NCBI RefSeq assembly: GCF_028858725.1
Contig: NC_084774.1
Location: forward strand, 11,196,001 to 11,260,000
Direction of reading: 5' to 3'
Length of the DNA: 64,000 nucleotides
Origin: Colius striatus
Lineage: Eukaryota > Chordata > Aves > Coliiformes > Coliidae
This document shows positions 53,113 to 64,000 of this stretch, piece by piece. Numbering within the stretch: the stretch's first letter is position 1; each line of letters begins with the position of its first letter. The notes beneath the pieces are model-generated. The model was not told the DNA's origin. It ran no database searches and saw only the letters and a program-made list of their open reading frames with translations. Made by a program: the position numbers and the translations under genes.

Positions 53113-56100
53113 GTAAGTAAGAGGATTGAAGGGTTTTGTTTCCTTAAGTACATTTCTTGCAGAGAGGAAGGGATCCAAGTAAGGTTTCTTTCTGTTTAGT
53201 TGCGAATTGTGGAAAAAGCATTACACTTAACAATGAGAATCATCTGGTTTTCAGTAGTAACATAGTAGCATTCTTAGCATGCTTAGTGTACTACTTCGGG
53301 TGACCAAAAAGTCTTTTCAGCAGTAATAATTAGAAGATAATTTTGCCTGGTATTTTTGTTACAATGTGAATGTAAATGAAGCTTCAAACTACCAAAGCAT
53401 GACAATGGAATATTATCAAATGAAGTGTTACTGTTTTATTTTCATGTAAGGCATGTTGACTCTTAAGGTGGTTTTGTCAGTAGTTCGTCTAACCATCGTG
53501 TGCTGTTCGGTTCCCTCTCTGTCCCTGCATGCCCCCAGTACCACAGAGCGCTCGGGAATAGAGAAGCAGCAGATACAACACAAGAAAACTACCTTCTTTT
53601 GCTTTAAATGTCTTCAAAGTGTGACTTTAGAACTCACAGATTTGAAGCTTATGATTGTCTTTTTAGTCACTGGAGTTCTGATACAAAAGGCAGTCTTCTT
53701 ATGTCCTTACCTCACCCTGTTGTGTCTAGGGTTGCAGCTTTTGTAGTAGCTAGTCTCGTGCTTAGTGCTGAGCATCTCTGGACAAGGAATCTAGTCCTGA
53801 GCTCAGTGGGTGAGTAAAAAGCAGGATGAGGAGCATTTCATTTCTGAGAAGTGTTCTGTTCCTCCTAAATTTTGCAGTTCAAGGTTATATGTTTGTTGTT
53901 ATTTTGAATCAAGCCTGTACTTGTATCCAGTTTCATTTTAAACTGATAATAGTTGTTGGAACATACAAGTTTCCGTCTTTTTAATGATGTATAGTAATAG
54001 CTATATTCTTCCTGGTCATTATTTTCAGGGCTGTATACAAAAAGAAACTAGTTAAGTTTTTCTGCTAGTGACAAATGAAATCAGTGGAGGTTGTATGTCA
54101 TCTATTTCAGTTGGTCATAGTATAAATATATCTGTTGAAGCTCCTAACCAATCTTAAAGCAATGTACCTGTTTTGTAAGGTAGATCAGAAACAATACTCT
54201 CTTGCTACACACTGCCTTTTTTGCGTGAGACACTGTCTATGGGATTGTAGTTTGATGTAGTCTGTCAAACATTCTGTGTATCAAAGTTAACAGGCATGAC
54301 TGTTCCCTCTTCTTTGGTCTAGATTATTCCCTATATGAGTAATTTGATTAACCCATGTTACTTATTTTAAAAAATGGCAGGAAAAACTCAAACCTTGAAA
54401 TCCCAGTGCTTGATTTGAAGCCTGGAAATTGATAGGCTGGAAAAGCCTTATTTATTTATATATTGCTACAGTGTATCAAAGGATTTTTCAGCTTTACAGT
54501 CTATTGCCGTGTATACCTACATTTTCATTAATACTGCATTATAAAACTGATTATGGGAAAAATACCACTGTTGAGCCCAGTGGGACCTTTTTTCCAGGTA
54601 GCTGATATTTTCAAACTGCCATAGCATACTGAAATGTGCTACTCCTGGAAGCAACATTGCCAGTCCTTAAGCATAATTGGACCATAAATTACTCCTTTGG
54701 AGGTCTCGATAGATCAAAGTAAAACAGCATAGGTCCTAAACACTTGAAGTTTTTTATTAAGCATTTTATTTTTCTTGTCTGTCCTACACTTTAAAAATAT
54801 TTATAACTTCAAAAGAATGGCATGACTCTTAAAATAAGCAAGTATACATGACTGAATACATGGAAATTGGAAATTGGGTTCTTGCTTGATGACAGACTTA
54901 ATATTGGAAAGGGTTTATTTTTGTGGAACAGACTTTTTTATAAATTGCTTTGGTTTACATCTATATACTTTGTGAAAGCAGCCAACTTTGAAAATGTTTT
55001 GCATAGAACATTTCTTACAGAACACTTAAGAACTGATGGATGTTGAGCTCTTGCAAACATCTCACAGGTGCAAGGGCTAAGCACCCTGAAAGTCCAGCCA
55101 CACGCAACTGCTTCAGTGTTTAGTAGAGTGCCTGTACATTCATAGTGAAAGGAGAGTAGAAGACTGTGCTTTTGAAATTGTATTTTGAAATACAGCATCA
55201 TAGGCCAGATTTTTAAAGGCAGATGGGTAGTTTGAAGCTGAAACTGCAGCGCTTGTATGCTGTGTATCTACTGCATGCATCAAATTTGCATTCACAAGTT
55301 TGTTTTTAAAAGTTAGTACTATGTGCTAATAAGAGTTTGTAAGACTTAGCGCACAACAGAGCTTGAGATCATGTACTGCACATTTTGGTTTTTACACCAA
55401 GATTTACAAACACTTAGAAAATTCATATGGAAGGTTTGACCAATAAGTAAATGTGTTTTGTTGTTATTTTCTTACCTTGAATTACTAGCTCTCCAATACA
55501 TAGTTAGAGTTTCATGTGTGTGGAAAGCTGAATATAAAATGTCAGTAAGTGTTATTAACCTGGGACTTGAAAATTAGAAACCTTGGAAGGTTTCAAATGT
55601 TGTCTTAAAAAGAGCATGTGGAGAATAAGTTTGATCAATGCTCTTTAATATGTGTGACTTTTAGAATAATGCTTTGTATTGCATCAAGACAATCGTGCAG
55701 CAAACTTTGACCAAATTAGAAATGTGTGAAATGGGCTGTAGTTGTTGTGACATTACTGGATTCTGGTATATTGTTTCTCAAACAAACTGGACTATTCAAA
55801 GTATCTGTGCATTAATAGTGGCTTTCCATTACTGACATCCGTGAGGAAGTATTGCACTTAGACTTTTCTTCAGGAGCCTGTGTTTGGGACTTTGTGGTCT
55901 AATTGGACAGATCCGGTTAATGAAGGTTCAAAAATAAAACCTTATTTATAGCTTCTTAGCAGAGATGTGAAAATATTGTCTGATGGCTTTCCAGGGGGAG
56001 AGAACACAATTTTCTCTATATAATGCTGCTTTAAAGATGCAACATCTTTCGAAATTGTGACCGAATGTAGTTTATTTCTGAATACTTCAAGCAGTAATGT

Positions 56101-59100
56101 GAAATGTGTTGTATCCAATGATGTGTTAACAGGTAGGAAAATTGGTGAGTTTATGTTCTGCTGTTAGAGTTGCTCAGAAAAGTCTGCAGAAAGGTATAAC
56201 GAAGTTTATGCTCTAAGATTAATCTTTTGCAGTATAAGAGTTTGTAAAAGTGCTCAGGGGTCATCACTGACATGTGATAGAATCATCTTGTAAAGTGACA
56301 AAATGCGTGTACTTCAAAATCACTTTTCAAAATATTGTCTTCTCCAGCAATGCTTTGATACAGTTTCAAAACCAATCTCTGTGAGCTTATGCTTGCTTAT
56401 GCTTACTTTATCATCAGCTGGAGGGTTCAAAGATTTGATTTCTGTTCTTGCAAGTGCTTTATGTTGTTACTCTTTTCTGCTTTATCTTTATATACAAGTG
56501 TATCAGAATAAGCTTTTAAGGTGCCTGCTTAAAAAAAGGAGCAGATTGGAGAGTGCTGTAGGTATAGAGTGGGAACAATATAGAACAGGTACATCTGGAC
56601 AGCCTTCTCTACTAGCTTAGGTAAAACCGTAATCCAGAAGCCTCTACTTCCCCCATCCACTTTTCTCTCTTGCCTTTGGAGTGAATGTTAGTACTTAGGA
56701 AAGTTTGGTACATTGATCCTGAAGGCAAACTTTTTTTGCCATGAATAAACAAGGTTCTGTGACTCTCAGTTGTATTTGGTGATAGTAGATAGAACAGGTA
56801 GCATTTATAGTTTATGTATTTTTTTTACTTCTGTGATCATGATCAGTATTCTCATTATCAATAATGCAGTTGTACAGCTGTAGTAGAACTGCTATCAAAG
56901 ATTTATTTGGCTTCATATTTTATAATAAAACTTATTACTTGCACAAAATCAGTTGGATCTTCTACTAGCTGATGATAAGGAGACAGACTTCTTCATTGCT
57001 TTCATTCTGGGGACTGTCTCATGTTCCATTTCTGTGGCAGCTGCAGATGTGGGCCTTTTCCTGACTGTGGAACTGAAGAGGCTCCCTTAATAATGGCATA
57101 TTCCAGAGTTCTGAACAGTACTAATGAAAATCACCTCTACAATTGTTCTAAATTGTTAGTGCTTTCTGGAAGCAAAGGGTACCTGAAAGAAGATTGATGC
57201 TATACATCTGCAGCATGTTCAAAGTTTTCTCCATGGTCTTAGAGGCTGGCAACTGGGCATTAAAAGGAAGCTGAACTTTTGTAGAAAGTGATGCTTTTTA
57301 CCTTGTGTTAGCTATGCAAAAAGAATTCTAACTTAGCCCTTCATTATAGTGGCGTTAGGATGGGAAAAGTGCCTGAACACATACTTAAAAAGAGTTCAGG
57401 TCCTTTTCACTTAGGCAGTCATACTTTTTGCAGCTGGAGTTACTGAGAAATAACTCTGCAGGAGTAGTTCTGTTTCCTTCAGTTAGGAGTTGGGGTGCTA
57501 GGCAGTGAGGCAAAAGAGAGCCAAGAGAAAAAGGAGAAAGGTGACAGGCTGAGAAGAATCAGAAACTCTTTTGTGAAACAACTTGTGTTACTTTGTGTCA
57601 TTCTTTGGGTTACTTTGTACTTGAAAGGTATACCCTAGAAGTGCCTAAAGTAACTAGGTCTATAAATAGAGGAGGGAATCTGCAGATACCCATAATATAA
57701 GAAATATAGAAAGGTGCAGAAGAAATACTATGAAGTAGTGGAATGTAGTTATTTCTATTTCCCGCTGAATAGTAAGCAAGTTCAAACATATCCTGATTAT
57801 AGTTTCCCTGTATGTTGCATGTACTGCCAATGTTATGCCTGTTAAATGTGTTGGCATGGCTCTATTTTGTTAAAAATAATGTCTGTAATGCACAATGATA
57901 ATAGTAGCTTCTTATAGTACTGATAGTATGGGTTTTTTCAAAGCATTTTACAAAACTTAGTCTCAGCAACATGCCCGTGTGGTTGGTAAATAAAGTAGTA
58001 TGAGTACTGCTTTAGAGCTGGGGGAAAGAGCAAGTTAGAAAAGTTCTGACTTGCCCAAGGCCATGAGGGAATCGATATTTTTGCCAAGATTAGAGTTTGG
58101 GAGCCCTTTACTTGGCACATAAAGTGTTATCTCTGTGGATGTCTTCTGCAGAAGTCTTCTGGGTGAGGGGTGGATTTTATGTTCAAACCATGCATCAGCA
58201 AAAGGAACATTTTGCTTTATTTGAAATCTGCCATATGTCACAAGACTGAAAGTTATGTGTGTTCTTATTGCAACTTTCTTTACTGAGGAATCCTGTATGC
58301 TTAGCTTTGTACCCCACAGAACTAAGGACTCAGAGAGCCGTGCAATAGGATTTTTTTTTGTTAAAATGAGTGTCATGAGATGTTCTGCACATCTGATGAA
58401 AATACCTCTTTAAGTGATGGGATCTGGTGGGCATAGAACTGTGATTCTTTTAGGCTACGAAAGCTATTACCTTTTACTACCTTTTTTCTAGTTCTATTCT
58501 GGAAAACACTGTTGTTCCCAACTTTGGAAGTACATATATGAATTTGTTTCATATGTCTAGCTGCACATCACGTTGTGGTTTTTCTGGGGTTTTTGTGTAT
58601 CACTAGGCTGATGATCAAGGTTGTTGATCAATGAGCGCGAGTGATTTACTTCTTTTGAGCCATTTTACACTCTGCTACTTTAGAAGTTACGTGGTGTTTC
58701 TATGTTCAGGGAGCCAAATGAATATTCCACCTCTGGAAATCTATGCTGATTACTTTTAAAATGCAGCATATTGGTTTGAGGACCATAAATTTGGATGCTG
58801 CATGGGTCTTGAATCACTAACGTGGGAAGTTAGCGGTCAGAGGTGAAAAGGCAATGCTCTTGGGCACTGACAAAACAGAAATCAGTAGGCATTACAAACT
58901 CTTTTCAAGTCAAATGTTTTGGAGTATGAAAACTCTTAACTATTGTTTTTCTTCTCTGGTTTGGGAAATGATTTGTACATAGAATTCTTAAAAAAGTATG
59001 AAGTAGTTCAGGAATGCAGTTGAAAATACTGACATTAGCCTAATAGGGTTTTAGCAGAGGAGATACTGGCATGTGGAAAGCTTGCTTTCTAGCTTTCTGC

Positions 59101-62100
59101 TCTCATAAGAACTGTGTGATCAGAACACATGTTCAGCATTTTTTCTGTTACTATATAGAGTTTTCCAAAAGTGCTTAAATTCAGCATTTTAACCTGAAAA
59201 TAACTACTCTTGTCAGGATTGTTCTCTGTGCCGAAACTTTATCAAATGTTTGTAAATCCATTTATCTGTGTGAATCTGCTCCTTGAATATGATGCCATTG
59301 CTTGATGTGCAAAAGAAGGCTTTTGCCAGTAAGTGTTGGCAAGTTTAAGTTTGTTAGACGTATTACCTCTTGTGAAAGAAGTTTTGAAGAGGTAGTAGCA
59401 TGAAAAAAATCTTTTAAATTGTGTTTCTCACAACTGAAGAAAATGATGGAGAGGAATTTTTAGTTGTACTTAGCCAGTTGTTTCAGTTGTATTATGAACT
59501 GTAAAGCTCTATGTGAAGGAAGGGCAAACTCTAGAGAATGTGGCACAAAGGGCTTTTTCTGTGCATGGCCACAGGGATGTTCTTTGCCTACAAATAGTTG
59601 TATGATCTGTGAGAGTTGCTGAAGTTTCCCTGATGTCCTTCTGGGACTGAAGTTTTGGTGCATCTGTATCCCTTTGACAGTTTGTACACAGTTGTTTTAG
59701 AGACAGTGGCTGTGGGGATATCAGGCTTTGGGTTTGTGGTGTTTTCAGTTGGTAATGCATTAATTTGAATTTAGTTTTAAGCTAGTTGAAGTCTTGCCTA
59801 AATGCAAGAAGTTGCATTTATACTAATACAAGTTTCTTTATTGTCTGCATACAGTTTTTGCTTTTTCAGCCCTCTTGAATTCTGCTTCCTTATAAGAGAA
59901 GGAAAATAACTTATACAATAAGCATCCTTAACAGTGATATGGTTGCGTCCACACTGGAGATAGTACCACTAAATTATTGTGGCAAAATGGCCCTATTTCC
60001 AGCTCAAATACTGAGTGAATCATAATTACTATACACAGACCAGACTGTAATTAATCAGCTGTAAAGACTGTGAAATCACTTATATTTCAAATTAGATGAG
60101 GCTTTTTTTTCATGAAGACCATGGACACATGAATAGAGCAAATCTTTTTTATTTTTAACCTTTTAGAACAATTTTACCTCAGCTTATTCTAGAATTTTTT
60201 ACCCTGATTCTGTTCTGTGGTAATTTCCTTCCAGAAATGCTGGTTGTCTTCTGGAGGCACTGGTGCTTCAAGGAACTGAGAGCCAAGTTTTTACCACAAA
60301 GCCTCTTGTTTTGGAGTAATTTACTGCAAGTGCCTTTAGCATAATGCTAAATGTAAACTGAAATAATCATCCTTGAAGCTTTATTTATGCCTTTAGAGTT
60401 TTCTTAATAACGCTTTTTTTGGTGAGAAGAAACCCTTGACTCTCATCACTATATAATGGTATAGGCTGTCAATAACTGAGAAAGAGGTGATGATCATAAG
60501 GAATTGATACAACCGTGTTCTGTTTCTGCAGTGAGATCTGTAGAGGCAGAGTTCATTGCCTCAGTGAAGCTATCTTAAGCCATTGTACAAATGTAGATAA
60601 TCTTTAGCTCTGGAACTGTTGTCTGGCTAGAAATAACATTTTATAGAGGTGAGTTTCTGTGCTTGTGTTACCAGTGATCAGAAAGTTACACTTTGGACAT
60701 AAAAGGCTGATTCTCAGCAAAGGATATAAACAGATAATAAATCCTTTTAGTTGGGGACAGTCCTTTTGCTGTGGATTTGTACAGGATTTAGTGCAAGGTT
60801 TGGCTGTGATGCCAAGCTCTTTTTGTGGGATCTGGAAAAGTATATTGATAAAAATTGGTTATCTTCTTGTTGGTGTAGAACTCTGTTTCTGAATTTGAAC
60901 TGTAAATTAGGAACACCATGTATCCTTAATTGTGATGCTTTTTTTTTCCTTAAAATACATTACTAAATTATTTTTTCAATAACATGTTGTAACTAATACC
61001 TAGACAACCAGTAACATAAAACTGGCATCAGTATGTAGTATTATTTTACATAGATAGCATGATTGATCTAAGATTTGTACTGAATCAAGTAAGTGTCTCT
61101 GGTAAAAATGATCTAACTTATCATTATAACTTGATTAATAGATGCTTCTGAGAGTAGTTGAACTGTTAAAAGCCATCGTGCTACTTCAGTACAGAATAAA
61201 ACACATGCTGGATAGATTCTGTACAGACAACCAGGATAGTTTCAGTTGAAATATGTGTGCTGTAAATAGGAGAATATAAGCAAAACTAAACACTGAGGTG
61301 TAGTACTGTGCTCTAGCCTTCCTTAAATGGTTTGAGGGTGCAGCAAGGCTGTAGTAAGCTCTCTTCACACCTTTCTTTGGTTTAATAATCCAGTATTTCT
61401 GTAAGGGAGGGTTAGATTTAGTGCCTGTCTCAGAATGTAGTAACATCAGGTGCATTCAGCATAAACGGTGGCCTGGCAAGTGGGACCAGTTGTTCTCACA
61501 TGAGTCAGTACCAACTCCAAGGAGTAACACTGAGGAATTGCAGCATCAGTGGCAAAAGACTCAGCAGAGGTGACCGGAAGAGTATTTGCTGAGGAATTAG
61601 TGGAGGAGGTCAGAAGAAGAGATCTGGAGTAGGAAGGCTGAGAGTGGCTGAACTGTGCAGCAGTTTATAGAAAAGAATGAGGAGCTTTTAACGAACACGT
61701 GCAGTCACATTGGCCGTAGTATTACGGGTGGATTGGAAGAAGAGACAAGTGTTCATGCCGTGAACTTCAACCTCCTACTTCCTTTCATTCTTCCTTTTTC
61801 CACTGTTAACATTTGCTTTTCTTTCCTTCCCTCCCCTCAATGGGGGAGGGGGAGAGAAGGCACTAATTATTTATAAGTGTTAGTCATACCCAGTCATTAA
61901 GCTTAGTCATTACTCAGGACTGTGCATTTGATGGTTAGTAAAACTCCTTAAAGACTTGAGTTTTGTCGAAAAGCTTTCTGAATTCAAGCTTACAGGTGTG
62001 AAAGTACTTTTTTTTCAGACTAACTGAAAAAGTAGTGCTATTTAGTAAATGATGCTATCAGCCAAGTGACATGTAATATCATGTCCACGTTGATAGTTTG

Positions 62101-64000
62101 TATTTGAACTCACAGGCATAATGTTTGGCATATTCTCAAAGCAGAATAACTTGTGTATTGACAGTGAGAGAGCCATGAAATCACAGGGTTTCTGCAGAGG
62201 AAGATTTGAAGGGAATGTTTCCACTGAGGTTGCACTGGTTTGCTGTCAGTGGATATGTCTGACATAAGATCTCCACAGTTCTGGGTGAAAAGGTGGCATC
62301 AACAAAGGGCTTTGTCACTGTTAAAGTTATAAAGAGTATATACCTAGAGTAGGGCGTTCACAGTGAAGACAAAAGAGATATGAGATTAGAGAAATGTCTG
62401 TCTATGGGTTTTCATGTATTTAGTTGGTTTAGGGTGTTCCTTTTGGAAGGAAGGTAATGTGAATTTAATGCATTACCCCTCATGAAGTATTTGTGTGCAG
62501 ATTGTGGTAAATGCAACATAGCTTGCCCATTCCCATTTCATTGGGTGCTTGAACAGCACTAATATTGATATGCCTTGGGACAGAAAAACTGTTGCCAGAA
62601 ATGAAGGCTAGTTGAGTTTTAAATCTCTTATTTAGAGTAACAGATCAGAAGAATTAATGATGTTTTATGTCTTTCTTTCTCAAACAAATCCGATTTTGGT
62701 ATAACTAAGTATATTGAAATTAATGGCACAGCGAAATCTCAATCACTTTGAGATCAATAATTAAAGTAATTGGTTTAGCTCTTGATAGTGTTTTTCTTAA
62801 TTCTGTCTTTGTCAGACTAAAAGACAGATTTGTGTGATGATTGCGTTGCAGTTTGACAGAGCACTCTGGTGTTTTGGCTTTGTATGCTTGACTAGAAAGG
62901 AATGTTAACACACTTTCAAGGAATATAGCTTTCCAGAAAAGTCAGAATAGTTTCAAAACACACTGTTGTTGAAGTATTTGTCAATTGCTGCTATATAAAG
63001 TGACATATTTCCCAGAATGCTTCTTGCACCTTTTCAGCTGAGCCAGGTAAGACTTTTTCCACATGGGATCACTGATAAATACAGTGGCTTTTTGGCACTC
63101 CATTGTGACCTTATTCCTTTAGCTATGTTCTTAGAGGAGTTGGGAGTTAGTACTTTACAAATGATTCACTTCTTTGCTCTTTAGACAGTACAGTTGAGTT
63201 CTGTAGTTTGAATTCTTGCATAGTAAGAGTAAGCAAAAAGCTTTAATGTGAAGCTGAGTCTCTTTTGACTCCTTAGTAAGAAAAACAAAAGTAATTTTTT
63301 TGTAATATGAACTTGCACACTTGGTCTATGCAAAATAACATTTTCTGTGCACTTCAGTCAGGACTCTTGATGATTTTTTGAGCATGTAGCTTTCTTCTAT
63401 GTTTGCAGTAATCATAAATCAGCTGTTTGAGAATTAGTATTTCACAGACCGTAACTGTTAGTTACGATCTGTGATCTGTGTGTGCAGATTAGGCATGTGG
63501 TGGGGGTGATGACAGGCAAATGCAGTGCTGTAGTAAACTGCTGCTGTATCAAAATTTTCAGTCACTGTATCTGTGTAAATTTTGACTTTATTCCAGAGTG
63601 ATGTGAGTGGAAAAGTGAAAGGAGTAATGTGTTTTTGTAGCTCTGTGGTAAGTTCTTGTCTAAAATTCAGTGCCATGCCAGTCTTCACTGTGATGTAGTG
63701 TTTAGTGCCTGTCAGGGGAGACTCCCAAGTGTTTTTTAGTAAAGGTGCTCTGAAGCAACACCTGACAGTCATGGGTTTTTGTGCCAAGTTGTAGCCCACC
63801 TTAAGCACAGCAGATGCTGAACCTTTAACAGACACCTTTAGGATGTGTTGGACTTAGTGGGCACTGAGTGCTCTCAGTACAGTTGTGTACAAAACCTCAA
63901 CATTCACTGCTTTAGAGTGCCTGTTGCTCTGAAACAAGAGGTGAAGGAATCTGATCTCTCAGGGTGGCCAGTGTGCTAGGCAGCTCTGTCACTGCCTGCC
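53113..64000 (+). other. TAF4 intron 2 (continues past the window)
   Basis: Nearly 11 kb of AT-rich intron. I searched by eye for the next expected exon (MVLVRSENGQLLM...) and did not find it. No transposon copy was recognised; a strong hairpin lies near its right end. Confidence 0.7.
63442..63474. repeat. Hairpin-forming inverted repeat in TAF4 intron 2
   Basis: CACAGACCGTAAC (63443-63455), a 5-nt loop, then GTTACGATCTGTG (63461-63473) pair with a single mismatch; a flanking T-A pair extends the stem to 14. On minus-strand RNA the mismatch becomes a G-U pair. Confidence 0.75.

Noticed and set aside
63025-63055. Possible tiny TAF4 exon (TTTTCAG, nine bases, GTAAGA)
   Set aside because: Nine bases do not match the expected TAF4 continuation, and such pairs arise by chance in an 11-kb intron.

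Overview
The window looks like avian nuclear DNA. The genes are split by GT-AG introns, introns and intergenic spaces are short, three copies carry the end signature of CR1 retroposons, and three CpG-island promoters are present. Four protein-coding genes can be recognised by reading exons across canonical splice sites: SS18L1 (CREST), PSMA7, LSM14B and TAF4. From memory, the same four genes lie side by side in mammals (human 20q13.33), which supports the calls. I cannot name the species.

Layout from left to right. At 1-13027 (minus strand) lie eight coding exons of SS18L1; the C-terminal exons lie beyond the left edge. A CpG-rich divergent promoter (13028-13692) separates it from PSMA7. PSMA7 (plus, 13693-19887) is complete: seven exons encode 248 residues, and the poly(A) signal is at 20000. 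A 2-kb spacer follows between convergent 3' ends. LSM14B (minus, about 22075-34610) is complete: nine coding exons give 424 residues, or 385 without a 117-nt cassette exon. Its 4.7-kb first intron holds a 45-bp minisatellite. From about 35.4 to 48.4 kb there is an AT-rich intergenic stretch with one CR1 copy and no gene I can identify. TAF4 (plus) starts at 49752. Exon 1 (105 codons) and a 1086-nt exon 2 are present; the remainder is a first intron of about 2 kb and a second intron that runs off the right edge.

Roles: SS18L1 is a chromatin-remodelling (BAF) subunit, TAF4 a core TFIID subunit, PSMA7 the alpha4 subunit of the 20S proteasome, and LSM14B an RNP-granule protein that represses mRNA translation. 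They are housekeeping or broadly expressed neighbours, not a pathway.

The most unusual structure is in TAF4 intron 1. At roughly 200-bp spacing the intron repeats a degenerate module made of a pyrimidine tract, a 3'-splice-site-like AG and the first bases of exon 2. One copy matches exon 2 at 29 of 30 positions. This looks like tandem amplification of an exon-boundary module, with possible consequences for alternative splicing and for how the intron arose. Other points of interest are the LSM14B cassette exon, an internal repeat in the SS18L1/PSMA7 divergent promoter, and a short uORF upstream of TAF4.
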